In this document: in pieces, positions 17,861 through 26,131 of the stretch
Layout of the letters: the number at the start of each line of letters is the position of its first letter
How positions within the stretch are numbered: position 1 is the stretch's first letter
Assembly (NCBI GenBank): GCA_965226805.1
Contig: CBDDDW010000028.1
Span: 248,001-312,000 of the forward strand
Direction of reading: 5' to 3'
From: CBDDDW01 sp965226805
Lineage (GTDB): Bacteria; Chloroflexota; Dehalococcoidia; Lucifugimonadales; JAGWBF01
Length of the DNA: 64,000 bases
Program-made: the position numbers and the translations under genes
The notes under the pieces: model-generated
Told to the model about the DNA's origin: nothing
Seen by the model: only the letters and a program-made list of their open reading frames with translations
Databases searched by the model: none

Positions 17861-19000
17861 TTGACACGGTATCGGACCTTAGGTCTGCTTGCCCTACTGG
17901 CCATGATCGCCACTTCGTGTGCCCAGCCCGAGCCCACGCCCACTCCAACCCCAACGCCTACCGCCACACCGACACTCCTCCCTACCCCTACACCCACACC
18001 GACACCGACACCGACACCGATCCCCAGCCCGACACCAACACCCGGTCCAGCGTTGCCGGTCGTTAGCGAGGTCAAGGAGGCAGGTCAGAACATATTCAAT
18101 GCCTTTTCAGAAGCGGCTGAGACCGGGAATGCGGAAGTCCTCCACGGGCTCTTGGCCGCGGATATCCGAGAGCGCTGCACGGTGGGCCAGCTGCAGCGAA
18201 GTCTGACCGACGAAGACCCGCTGTTTCCCGATCTGGACGTGCGGGACGTCTACGTTGACCTGGAGGACCCGACTCGAGTCTTGCTCCAGGTGGCACTCAG
18301 GGCAGAGCCGGACGACTCTCTGGCTGGACTCGCGTCGGCCTTTATCGAGGTTTTCCCTTTTCCTATGATTAAAGAGGATGAAGGCTGGAGACTGAGCCTT
18401 CCGGGATTCGCTCTTGCCCAGGTAGAGGGTTGCCCTTTCGGCGATGACTCCGATGACGATGCGCCGGACCCCGACCAGCCCCAACCCATGCCCCGGCCCA
18501 TCGAGCCCACACAGGCGTTCGAGCCTATACATCTGGAGCCTCCGCCGGGAGCGACGTCCCATGAAAGCAGCTCCAGTGGGGGGGCCGGGTCTTTCGGCGC
18601 AGCCCTGTTGCTTGAAACGGATATGACCGTCTCAGCAACGCTTGAGTATTACCTACAAGAACTGGTGGAGCCTGATTGGCAAGTCCAGCAGAAGACGCTG
18701 GACGAGGGCCTGGCGACAGTTACCTGGACCTTCCGGGACGACCTGGATGACCCGTGGTTCGGGGTCCTGCTGGTTGCACCCATTCAGGAAAATCTATATC
18801 GCGTGCGATTGTGGATGGGTAGCGGCGGAAGGGACCGCTTTTTCATTCCCGACAGGCCAGCGGTCCCAGTCCCTGCCCCGTCGCCGGTTCCGGCAGAGGT
18901 CGCAGTCCCTGCCACACCCCCGGTTCCGGCAGAGGTCGCAGTCCCCGCCACACCCCCGGTTCCGCCTGTAGAGATAACGCCCACGACCGAGGGCCGTTGA
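17861..19000 (+). CDS. Lipoprotein with Pro-Thr linker, unknown function
   Basis: A 379-residue predicted lipoprotein. The start is TTG, fixed by AAGGAG upstream and by the signal peptide directly after it. The lipobox MIATSC puts the lipidated Cys at residue 20. Residues 24-65 are a Pro-Thr repeat linker of the kind used to hold a domain away from the membrane. Two soluble regions follow (about 70-190 and 215-325), neither of which I recognise; the acidic stretch DDSDDDAPDPDQPQP separates them. The C terminus has tandem copies of VPAEVAVPATPP. The DNA of both repeat zones is itself repetitive and prone to length change. Probably surface-exposed; no operon partner is evident except possibly the next small gene. 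Confidence 0.75.
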   Translation: MTRYRTLGLLALLAMIATSCAQPEPTPTPTPTPTATPTLLPTPTPTPTPTPTPIPSPTPTPGPALPVVSEVKEAGQNIFNAFSEAAETGNAEVLHGLLAADIRERCTVGQLQRSLTDEDPLFPDLDVRDVYVDLEDPTRVLLQVALRAEPDDSLAGLASAFIEVFPFPMIKEDEGWRLSLPGFALAQVEGCPFGDDSDDDAPDPDQPQPMPRPIEPTQAFEPIHLEPPPGATSHESSSSGGAGSFGAALLLETDMTVSATLEYYLQELVEPDWQVQQKTLDEGLATVTWTFRDDLDDPWFGVLLVAPIQENLYRVRLWMGSGGRDRFFIPDRPAVPVPAPSPVPAEVAVPATPPVPAEVAVPATPPVPPVEITPTTEGR

Positions 19001-19107
19001 CCCCTACGGGGAGCTGTATCCAGGGGTGTAAAGAGGCCGGCTATTTGCTAGAATCAGGTACTACCCAACCCAAACCAATCAAGCCGGAATCGAGTAAGGA
19101 GGGCATA

Positions 19108-19410
19108 GTGTACGGCACCATATTCCGTATGAAGTTAAAGGCGGGCCAGGAGCAAAATGTGGTGGACCTGTTCAGAGAGTGGGAACGGGACCGCAAGCCC
19201 AAGGCTAAGGGCGCCATAGGCGGCTACCTTTTCAAGCCCGACAACAGGGCAGGTGAGCTGATAGGCTTTGCTGTGTTCTCGGATAAAGATTCCTATGTGG
19301 CTAACGCCGACGACCCCGACCAGGACCGCTGGTTCCGAAGGCTGAGGGATCTGCTGGAGGCGGACCCAACCTGGGAAGATGGAGAATACGTCGCGGGCGG
19401 GGTGGATTAG
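19108..19410 (+). CDS. Antibiotic biosynthesis monooxygenase (ABM)-like small protein
   Basis: A 100-residue ferredoxin-like dimeric alpha/beta-barrel protein when started at GTG 19108, which has AAGGAGGG just upstream. A longer frame from 18997 would add 37 residues with no such support. The fold is suggested by MKLKAGQEQNVVDLFREWE, then GAIGGYLFKPDNRAGELIGFAVFSD (split here by a turn) and the closing DLLEADPTWEDGEYV. Members include heme- or quinol-modifying monooxygenases and many of unknown role. No cofactor residues can be assigned. Confidence 0.65.
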   Translation: MYGTIFRMKLKAGQEQNVVDLFREWERDRKPKAKGAIGGYLFKPDNRAGELIGFAVFSDKDSYVANADDPDQDRWFRRLRDLLEADPTWEDGEYVAGGVD

Positions 19411-19552
19411 GGCCGGGTAGGCGTGGCCCGCGCGGGTCTCTCGTCGAACGAAAGTCCACTAGTAGTGTCCGTATCATCAGCGTCGTCAGGGATCATCCTC
19501 TGTTTGGACGCGCTTTGATCCATAGAGAGATTCTCCTGGAAGAGGCACGGGG

Positions 19553-19918
19553 ATGACATACGATCCATCGTTAGCAGAACGGGTTCGCAGCGTTTTGGTC
19601 GGGCAGCCGGTCGTGACGGAGAAAAAGATGTTCGGCGGACTCTCCTTCATGCTCAACGGTAATATGTGCTGTGGAGTTATAGGTGACGACTTGATGGTCC
19701 GTGTCGGCCCTGACCGTTACGACGAGGCGCTGGCCAGACCACATAGTCGGACTATGGATTTCACGGGTCGGCCTCTAAAGGGAATGCTATACGTCGGCCG
19801 TGAAGGTTTCGAGACAGACGAAGCCTTGAAGGCGTGGGTTGGCCTGGCCGTCAGTTTCGCAGGCTCGCTGCCTCAAGGTGGCTCGCGACGGCGAACGCCG
19901 AGGAAAGCCGATTCGTAG
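19553..19918 (+). CDS. TfoX N-terminal domain family protein
   Basis: A 121-residue protein matching the TfoX/Sxy N-terminal domain: LAERVRSVLVGQ, then TEKKMFGGLSFMLNGNMCCG (the typical K-MFGG-F--NG-M motif), DDLMVRVGPDRYDEAL and the late GRPLKGMLYVG. It lacks the C-terminal TfoX domain of the competence activator, so a direct role in competence should not be assumed; stand-alone N domains are common and uncharacterised. It is monocistronic with a weak ribosome site. Confidence 0.85.
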   Translation: MTYDPSLAERVRSVLVGQPVVTEKKMFGGLSFMLNGNMCCGVIGDDLMVRVGPDRYDEALARPHSRTMDFTGRPLKGMLYVGREGFETDEALKAWVGLAVSFAGSLPQGGSRRRTPRKADS

Positions 19919-20082
19919 GGGAAGCTTCCGAGCTGTAGACGACCCCGGAACCCAGGTCTCCACGATGTGCTGGCAAGTCACTCGTCCCTGTCCACGTCAG
20001 GATCCCGTTCGTGGGATATTCAGCGCGCTTCCACGGCGCCGTCCTCGATCATGAGTTGAACCGACCGATGAAGGGCATGACG

Positions 20083-20106
20083 CCACCCTCAGTGAACCCA
20101 GGGTGG
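20083..20106. other. Perfect 7-bp hairpin in the TfoX-deacylase gap
   Basis: CCACCCT (20083-20089) pairs with AGGGTGG (20100-20106) around a 10-nt loop. It may end the TfoX transcript but has no T-run. The rest of 19919-20222 holds nothing I recognise. Confidence 0.35.
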
Positions 20107-20222
20107 TGAGCCCTTTAGGCTATCGTTCACATCCGCCCCGGTACTTACCGCCGACAGCGCTCCCAATAGAGACACACCAACGGTTACACTGGTGCGGCGG
20201 AGATGTATAGCGCTGCCGGTTG

Positions 20223-20251
20223 TTGACTCGTGAGGAACACGTGGCTAAAAT
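20223..20251 (+). promoter_or_regulatory. Promoter of the D-aminoacylase-like gene
   Basis: TTGACT (20223-20228) and TAAAAT (20246-20251) are separated by 17 bases, about 70 bp before the start codon. Confidence 0.6.
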
Positions 20252-20320
20252 TGCTCACGTTGAGCCGCTTCTCTAAATGTGCCAGGTCCGGTGAGTCAGG
20301 AGTGCTAGCAGGAGTGCGTG

Positions 20321-22015
20321 ATGGCTGAATACGACTTAGTTATCCGAGGCGGGGCTATTGTCGATGGAACTGGTATACCCAGGTACCGCGCGGACCTGGC
20401 AGTCAAAAATGGAAGGATAGCGATGATCAGCGGCCGGGTCCGCCCAGGAGGCGCCAGGGAGATCGACGCCAGCGGCTGTATCGTGGCTCCTGGAGCCGTG
20501 GACCTGCACACTCACTATGATGCCCAGCTGAACTGGGACCCCTATGCCTCCCTCTCAGGGTGGTTCGGCGTGACCTCGCTGACTATCGGGCAGTGCGGCT
20601 TCGGCTTTGCTCCGACGAAGCCCGAGGACAGGGAAATGAACATGCGGATGATGAACCGCATCGAAGCGATTCCTTTGGAGTGTATGCGCCGGGGGATACG
20701 CTGGGACTGGGAGACCTTTCCCGAGTACCTGGACAGCCTGGATAGGCAGGGCCTGGGGCTCAACGTAGGAGCGCTGTTTCCCTTCTCTCCTATGAGAGGC
20801 TACGTGCTGGGCATGATGCCCGCTCGGGAACGCACCTCGGTAAGCGAGGCGGAGCTGAATCGGATGAAGGAGCTTTTTCACGAAGCGATGGAGGCCGGCG
20901 CCTTCGGGTTTTCCCTGAGCGTCAACATGGAAGACCGGCCCGACGGCGGAGGGTTTCTGCCGAGCCATATAGCCTCCGACGAGGAGTTCCTGGGGCTGGC
21001 CGAGGTCCTGGGGGAGTTCGGGGTGGGCCACATGGGCGAGACCCTTGGGTTCGGTCTCACGCCTGAGCGACAGAAAGAGAATCGGGCCCTTCTGGCCCAG
21101 ATGATGAGGCGGAGCGGCCGACCCTTCCACCTGTTGGACGTTGGCATACAGGATGACCTTGCCTGGGTCCAGGCGTGCCACGAGGAGGGTCTACCTCTGG
21201 TATTACAACGGCCTGCTACCCACGGTGGAGCCCAGTGGAAGCTGTCGGAGTTCAATAACCTGGACTTCATGCCCAACTGGGTGGAGCCACTGATGGGCAC
21301 ACCTGAGGAGAGGGCTTACAAACTGCGCGACCCAGGCCGCAGGGCCGAGATGAAACTCGATGTGGAGATGTGGCCGGACGGGAGGACCGAGTGGCACAGG
21401 ACCAGAGTGCTCCAAGTAGCCCACGAACGGAACTACAAATACGAGGGCCTGACCGTCAAAGAGATCGCTGAAATGATGTCGAAACACCCCGTGGATGCGT
21501 TCTTGGACCTGGCCCTGGACGAAGACCTTGAGACTGAGTTCGAGGTGCCCCCTCGCAACGCGGAGGCTGATCTGGAGCGGCAGGAGCGAGAGCTAAAGGA
21601 CCCCCACACCCACATTTCCGTATCCGACGGCGGCGCCCACATCAGGTTCGGCACCATCAGCCAGTGGCCCGTGTTCTGGCTGTCCTACTGGATCCGGGAC
21701 AGGGAGATCATGACCCTGGAAGAGGGCCACTACAAGATGAGTGCCCTTCCCGCCTGGCTTGCTAACTTCAACGACCGTGGGGTCCTCCGGCCCGGCGCCT
21801 GGGGGGACATCATCGTCTACAACCAGGAGGAGCTTGGGTACGTATACGACAGGCCGGTCTATGCCAACGACTTCCCGGGCGGGGAGCGCCGCCTGATTCA
21901 GAAGCCCAAGGGTCTGCGCTACATCATAGTCAACGGCACCGTCACTTTCGAGGAGAACAACTGTACGGGGGCCCTACCCGGTAAGCTGCTGCGTAGCTAT
22001 GACATGGTGTCCTAA
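20321..22015 (+). CDS. N-acyl-D-amino-acid deacylase / D-aminoacylase-like amidohydrolase
   Basis: A 564-residue urease-superfamily amidohydrolase. The order of motifs matches D-aminoacylases: an N-terminal beta-sandwich (YDLVIRGGAIVDGTGIPRYR), metal site VDLHTHYDAQLNWDP, GVTSLTIGQCGFGFAPTKPE, the late SDGGAHIRFGT with the catalytic Asp, and the closing sandwich GDIIVYNQEELG. It removes the acyl group from N-acyl-D-amino acids or a related amide in the cytoplasm; substrate range is broad in this family. ATG 20321 is chosen over GTG 20318 because GGAG is six bases before the ATG. The gene is followed after about 150 bp by an ABC binding lipoprotein, which could supply substrate. Confidence 0.85.
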   Translation: MAEYDLVIRGGAIVDGTGIPRYRADLAVKNGRIAMISGRVRPGGAREIDASGCIVAPGAVDLHTHYDAQLNWDPYASLSGWFGVTSLTIGQCGFGFAPTKPEDREMNMRMMNRIEAIPLECMRRGIRWDWETFPEYLDSLDRQGLGLNVGALFPFSPMRGYVLGMMPARERTSVSEAELNRMKELFHEAMEAGAFGFSLSVNMEDRPDGGGFLPSHIASDEEFLGLAEVLGEFGVGHMGETLGFGLTPERQKENRALLAQMMRRSGRPFHLLDVGIQDDLAWVQACHEEGLPLVLQRPATHGGAQWKLSEFNNLDFMPNWVEPLMGTPEERAYKLRDPGRRAEMKLDVEMWPDGRTEWHRTRVLQVAHERNYKYEGLTVKEIAEMMSKHPVDAFLDLALDEDLETEFEVPPRNAEADLERQERELKDPHTHISVSDGGAHIRFGTISQWPVFWLSYWIRDREIMTLEEGHYKMSALPAWLANFNDRGVLRPGAWGDIIVYNQEELGYVYDRPVYANDFPGGERRLIQKPKGLRYIIVNGTVTFEENNCTGALPGKLLRSYDMVS

Positions 22016-22075
22016 ATCGACCTACTTGAAATGATATGTCCTCGCAGCGCACACTCTCTGAACGAGACCCTATGG

Positions 22076-22105
22076 TTGACGGGACCGCAACTGTTGTGCT
22101 ATAAG
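22076..22105 (+). promoter_or_regulatory. Promoter of the ABC binding-protein gene
   Basis: TTGACG (22076-22081) and TATAAG (22100-22105) have an 18-base spacer and precede the start codon by 57 bp. Confidence 0.6.
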
Positions 22106-22162
22106 TTTTCCTGAATGCGGACCATAAATCTCGCCAGACGTTGAATCGGCAGGAGGATTGAG

Positions 22163-24025
22163 ATGATTAGCTATAGCAAAGCCATATTGGGTGCGGCCAT
22201 ACTCTTGATCGCCATGGTGGCCGTGGCGTGCGGTGACGACGACGTGCCCACGCCGCTTCCCACCGCCACCCCCATAGACCTGTCGCCTATTATCGACCAG
22301 ATCGCGGCGTTGGGCACGGCCCCGACGACCGCGGAGATCCAGGCGCTGGTGGAGACGGCGGTGGCTGCCGCCTCGACGCCTGGTCTAACTGGCCAGGACG
22401 TGCAGAAGATAGTATCCGATGCTCTGATGGCGTTGCCCACGGCGACTCCCATACCGACGGCAACGCCTCCCCCAGTCCAACTGGAGGACGCAACGCTAAA
22501 AATCGCTCATGATGCATCGGTCCAGAACCTGGACATCGAATTCGCCGCGGGCGGCGGTGACGGGGCCCAGGAAGCGGCTCGTAACATAGGCTTTTGGCCG
22601 CTCCAGCACGCCGTCGTACCCTTGGGCGATGGCAACTCCAGAATGAATGTCAATGAGTTCGAGCCCCTTCTGGCGGAGAGCTGGTCGTTCAGCGCCGACG
22701 GGAGCACCATTACCATTAACATGCGCCCGGGGGTACTCAGCGAGAGGGGCAACGAGCTCACCGCTGCGGATGTCAGGTTTTTCGTTGACCGCAGCTTCCA
22801 CACCCAGCGCGTCTGGGCTTTCATTTGGAGGAGCCTGGGTGTTACCGACCCAGATCAGGTGGTTGTGACGGGCAAGTACAGCTTGGACTTCAACCTGCCG
22901 ACGTTCAACTCGGTGTTCATGCACACGTTTACAATCTTCTTCACTCTCCAGGACTCCATCACGATGTTGGAGCACGCCACTGACGAAGATCCCTTCGGAC
23001 TTGATTGGAACGAAAAGAACAGCGCGGGGTATGGCCCCTACAAACTCGCCGAGTTGCGTGTAGGCGAGCAAACCGTGTTCGAGGCCAACCCCTTCTTCTA
23101 CCGAGGCCGGCCGCAGGTAGTACGGGCCATCCAGCTCACAGTGCCCGAGCCCAGTGTCCGCGCCAGCCTGCTGGAGGCCGGCTCCGTGGACATCGCCTGG
23201 CGGTTGGGAGTTGACGAGGTGGAGAGGATCGAGGGAAAGCCGGGGGTCAAGATACTGAGGGACCCCGATGGGGAGTTCGGCCAAGAGAACGTGATGGTGC
23301 TCAACAACGGCCGGCCGCCCTTCGACGACATAAGGGTTCGCAAGGCGATAGCCCACGCCATCCCCTACGACGACATCATAAATGGGGTATTCCGGGGAAA
23401 GGCCATCAAACAGAATTTCCTGCTCCGCCCCTTGGACTTCGGGGCCTTCCCGGCCGATAGGGAGTTTTATGGCCCAGACACCCAGATGGCGACCGATCTG
23501 CTGGAGCAGGCCGGGTACGGGCCCGACAACCCGCTCAGCTTCACGACCATCCTCTCGGACCAGTCGCCGGGCACTGGTATTGGAAGTCTCGTTGCCATAC
23601 AGACCGCCTTGAATGACATTGGCGTTAACATGGAGATCGACATAATAACCCAGGCGAATCTAGGCGGTCAGCGATTCCAGAATCCGCGCCCCTACGACGC
23701 TTTGTGGGACGACTCAAACCGGGCCCTGGTCCCCCACGGGCTCTACACCTATACCCACTTCTTCCAGCCGACGGGGATATCCTGCTGTAACTTCGCCGAC
23801 TACAACAATCAAGACATAGTCACCATGCTACAGGCGGCGGTCCAGGCGCAGGATCCTGATGAGCAGGTAACGCTCATCCAGGAGATGCAGGAAGTCATAA
23901 TGAATGACCTGCCCTACGTGCCGATAGCCTATAACGGCCACTCGGTGGCCATGAGGGACAATATCTCGGGCTTCATCTGGACTCCAGCCATCAACTTGCA
24001 ATACGCGTTCCTCCGCAAGGAGTAA
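22163..24025 (+). CDS. ABC transporter substrate-binding lipoprotein, family 5 (peptide/nickel type)
   Basis: A 620-residue lipoprotein that captures a peptide-like or other organic ligand outside the membrane. The signal peptide ends at MVAVAC (lipidated Cys-23). A Thr/Pro-rich linker (residues 28-110, with repeated LPTATPI) leads to the SBP_bac_5 domain from about residue 115, beginning LKIAHDASVQNLD and including ITINMRPGVLSERGNELTA, GPYKLAELRVGEQTVFEANP and IRVRKAIAHAIPYDDII. It has its own promoter and a strong terminator. Cognate permeases may be the divergent-strand pair at 28649-30558, but no ATPase gene is in the window. Neighbouring amide hydrolases hint at an acylated amino acid or peptide as ligand. 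Confidence 0.9.
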   Translation: MISYSKAILGAAILLIAMVAVACGDDDVPTPLPTATPIDLSPIIDQIAALGTAPTTAEIQALVETAVAAASTPGLTGQDVQKIVSDALMALPTATPIPTATPPPVQLEDATLKIAHDASVQNLDIEFAAGGGDGAQEAARNIGFWPLQHAVVPLGDGNSRMNVNEFEPLLAESWSFSADGSTITINMRPGVLSERGNELTAADVRFFVDRSFHTQRVWAFIWRSLGVTDPDQVVVTGKYSLDFNLPTFNSVFMHTFTIFFTLQDSITMLEHATDEDPFGLDWNEKNSAGYGPYKLAELRVGEQTVFEANPFFYRGRPQVVRAIQLTVPEPSVRASLLEAGSVDIAWRLGVDEVERIEGKPGVKILRDPDGEFGQENVMVLNNGRPPFDDIRVRKAIAHAIPYDDIINGVFRGKAIKQNFLLRPLDFGAFPADREFYGPDTQMATDLLEQAGYGPDNPLSFTTILSDQSPGTGIGSLVAIQTALNDIGVNMEIDIITQANLGGQRFQNPRPYDALWDDSNRALVPHGLYTYTHFFQPTGISCCNFADYNNQDIVTMLQAAVQAQDPDEQVTLIQEMQEVIMNDLPYVPIAYNGHSVAMRDNISGFIWTPAINLQYAFLRKE

Positions 24026-24057
24026 GGCAGGGCAAGTTAAGGTAAGGTAACGGCTGA

Positions 24058-24096
24058 CGGGGCCGGCCCCAATCTTAGGGCCGGCCCCGCGATTTT
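24058..24096 (+). terminator. Rho-independent terminator
   Basis: A perfect 12-bp stem (24058-24069 with 24078-24089) of almost pure G-C pairs and an 8-nt loop, followed by CGATTTT. It lies 33 bp after the binding-protein stop codon. Confidence 0.85.
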
Positions 24097-24339
24097 CGCA
24101 AGCGCGGCTGCTTCAGTCATCTGCGACGTCTTAGTCCTGTCGTGTGCAGGAGCGTAACTTCTAGCTCGCTCCTGTCCTTTACCCCACATCCCTGAATCCA
24201 TCCACCGCATGCCGCATCCACCGTGTCCCACATCCACCGTGAATGGCACTTTGTGGGTGAGGGTGCGGGACGACACGTTCATTCCAACAAGGATCAATCC
24301 GCCCCCTTCCTTGGACGGCCCGGCTGCTGATCTAGGACT

Positions 24340-24500
24340 GGGTGCTGAAAAACCCTTCGACGATCCCCCTGACCCTCTTCCCTTCGGCAGGCTCAGGACA
24401 TGCCTGGTCAGGAAGGGGGAAGAAATTGTATCTGAGGGGCATCCTCATGCTCCCGGCAAAGGGCTTCGCCCCTCTGCACACCCCATATTTCATCGGCCTG
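24340..24500 (+). repeat. Long copy of the dispersed repeat, left of the DUF1800 cassette
   Basis: GGTGCTGAAAAACCCTTCGA through AAAGGGCTTCGCCCCTCTGC is an inverted copy of 27181-27326, with an extra insert of about 24 bases that resembles the family 1 palindrome. A short form is the element at 1230-1315. It fills much of the 627-bp gap 24026-24652. Confidence 0.75.
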
Positions 24501-24561
24501 CTAGGGCTGGGAGTAAAGCATCATTTCTGAGGCAACCATTGTTGTCACGCAATTGGTTTCA

Positions 24562-24590
24562 TTGACAGCCAATATCGGCGCCGCTAAAAT
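24562..24590 (+). promoter_or_regulatory. Promoter of the first DUF1800-NHL pair
   Basis: TTGACA (24562-24567) and TAAAAT (24585-24590) with a 17-base spacer, 62 bp before the start codon; close to consensus. Confidence 0.75.
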
Positions 24591-24652
24591 TGTGCTAGCT
24601 CCTACGAGGGCGCCCGTACAGGACGCAATGACCTAGCCAAAGGGGTGAGAAG

Positions 24653-26068
24653 ATGGAGCGCAGAGACAAGATCGAGCTAATGGCCCATCTGATGAGGCGG
24701 GTCGGATTCGGGGCCACACGGACTGAGCTGGAAGCCCTGGCGGCCAGAGACTACAGAGATGTGGTGGAGGAGCTGCTGGACCCTGAAGGGCACGGCATTC
24801 CTCCCCTCGATGAGGACATCTGTTTCCGTCACGTTAACACCTCCATACCCGGGGCATCTGCCCTCTTGGGTGCTCAGGCTAATATTCTGTTCCACATGAT
24901 CAACACAGAGCGTCCCCTGGAAGAGAAGATGGCCCTGTTCTGGCACCATGTGTTCGCCACCGGCGAGTCCAAGGTGGAGTCGTCTTGGGACACCCTGAAT
25001 CAGATAGATATGTTCCGGAAGCTTGGTATGGGTAACTATCGCACCCTGCTGCTGGAGCTGGCCAGGGACCCGGCCATGATCTACTGGCTGGACAACAACG
25101 AGAACCACAAGGACCGGCCCAACGAGAACTGGGGCAGGGAGCTCTTGGAGCTCTTCTCCATGGGCGTGGGCAACTATACGGAAAAGGACGTTTTCGAGTG
25201 CGCCCGGGCCTTCACAGGCTGGACCATCAGTCGCAAGATTCCCAGGTTGCCCTACGGCTACCACCCCTGGGCGTTCGAGTACAACTCCAGCGACCACGAC
25301 GACGAGGAGAAGGTCTTCCTGGGCCACCATGGCCGGTTCAACGGTGAGGACATTATCGACATCGTGGTCCGCCAACCGGCCACGGCCAGGTTCATAGCCC
25401 GCCACCTATACAGCTTCTTCGTGGCCGACGAGGCCCAGGTGCCCGCCTGGCAGGACACGCCGCCGCGGGACCCGGTGACCATCAATGCGCTGGGCGACGC
25501 CTTTGTCAGCTCCGGGTATGACATACGCTACACCTTGCGGGTCCTCTTCAACTCCGATTCCTTCAAGAACGCCCGTTTCTCCAAGGTAAGAAGTCCCGTC
25601 GAGGTGATAGTGGGGACCCTTAAGCTGGTGGGCGATCTGAAAGGGGTCCCCAGGCTCGACCTCCTTGGCATAGGTGCCGAGACGACCGCCATGGGTCAGT
25701 CGGTCCTAGACCCGCCTAGCGTGGAAGGGTGGCATACGGGGGCCGAGTGGATCGACAGCGGTTCCCTGGTGAGGCGCATCAACTTCGTGGCCGACCGGGT
25801 GAGCGACCTCCGGATGCCCGGGGTGCAAGACATAGTGGGCCGGATACGCTCCTGTGGCACCATCAACCCCGAACGCCTGGTGGAAGAGAGCCTTGACCTG
25901 ATGGGCCCTTTGCATGTAAAGGACGAGACCCACCAGGAGCTCCTGGTCCATGCCCAACGGGGTGGGGACCTGACCTGGGAGGCCAACAGCGACGGTGAGA
26001 CCTCAGCCGCGAGGGTGGCGGAGATGCTGGGCCTGATAGCAGCTTCGAAGGAATACCAGACGGGCTAA
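24653..26068 (+). CDS. DUF1800 family protein, copy 1
   Basis: A 471-residue protein of the DUF1800 family, whose biochemical role is unknown. Diagnostic stretches are LMRRVGFGATRTELE at the N terminus, MALFWHHVFATGESKV, NENHKDRPNENWGRELLELF (the NENxGRE-like core), YTEKDVFECARAFTGWT, and the late GQSVLDPPSVEGWHTGAEW. Many DUF1800 proteins are exported with a Tat signal and pair with DUF1501; this one has no signal peptide and pairs instead with an NHL beta-propeller gene 63 bp downstream. A second copy of equal length (471 residues, roughly two thirds identical by eye) lies at 47635-49050 with the same partner. The start follows GGGGTGAGAAG. Confidence 0.9.
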   Translation: MERRDKIELMAHLMRRVGFGATRTELEALAARDYRDVVEELLDPEGHGIPPLDEDICFRHVNTSIPGASALLGAQANILFHMINTERPLEEKMALFWHHVFATGESKVESSWDTLNQIDMFRKLGMGNYRTLLLELARDPAMIYWLDNNENHKDRPNENWGRELLELFSMGVGNYTEKDVFECARAFTGWTISRKIPRLPYGYHPWAFEYNSSDHDDEEKVFLGHHGRFNGEDIIDIVVRQPATARFIARHLYSFFVADEAQVPAWQDTPPRDPVTINALGDAFVSSGYDIRYTLRVLFNSDSFKNARFSKVRSPVEVIVGTLKLVGDLKGVPRLDLLGIGAETTAMGQSVLDPPSVEGWHTGAEWIDSGSLVRRINFVADRVSDLRMPGVQDIVGRIRSCGTINPERLVEESLDLMGPLHVKDETHQELLVHAQRGGDLTWEANSDGETSAARVAEMLGLIAASKEYQTG

Positions 26069-26131
26069 GAGGCCGTGTCCCGTTTGATGGGCCGAGAGGC
26101 CTGTAGCGCCGGCTAATCGAGGGGAGGAAGC

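Noticed and set aside
17930..18050. CRISPR-like array in the Pro-Thr tract
   Set aside because: The repeats are codon-level tandem repeats inside a lipoprotein gene, with no unique spacers and no cas genes anywhere in the window.
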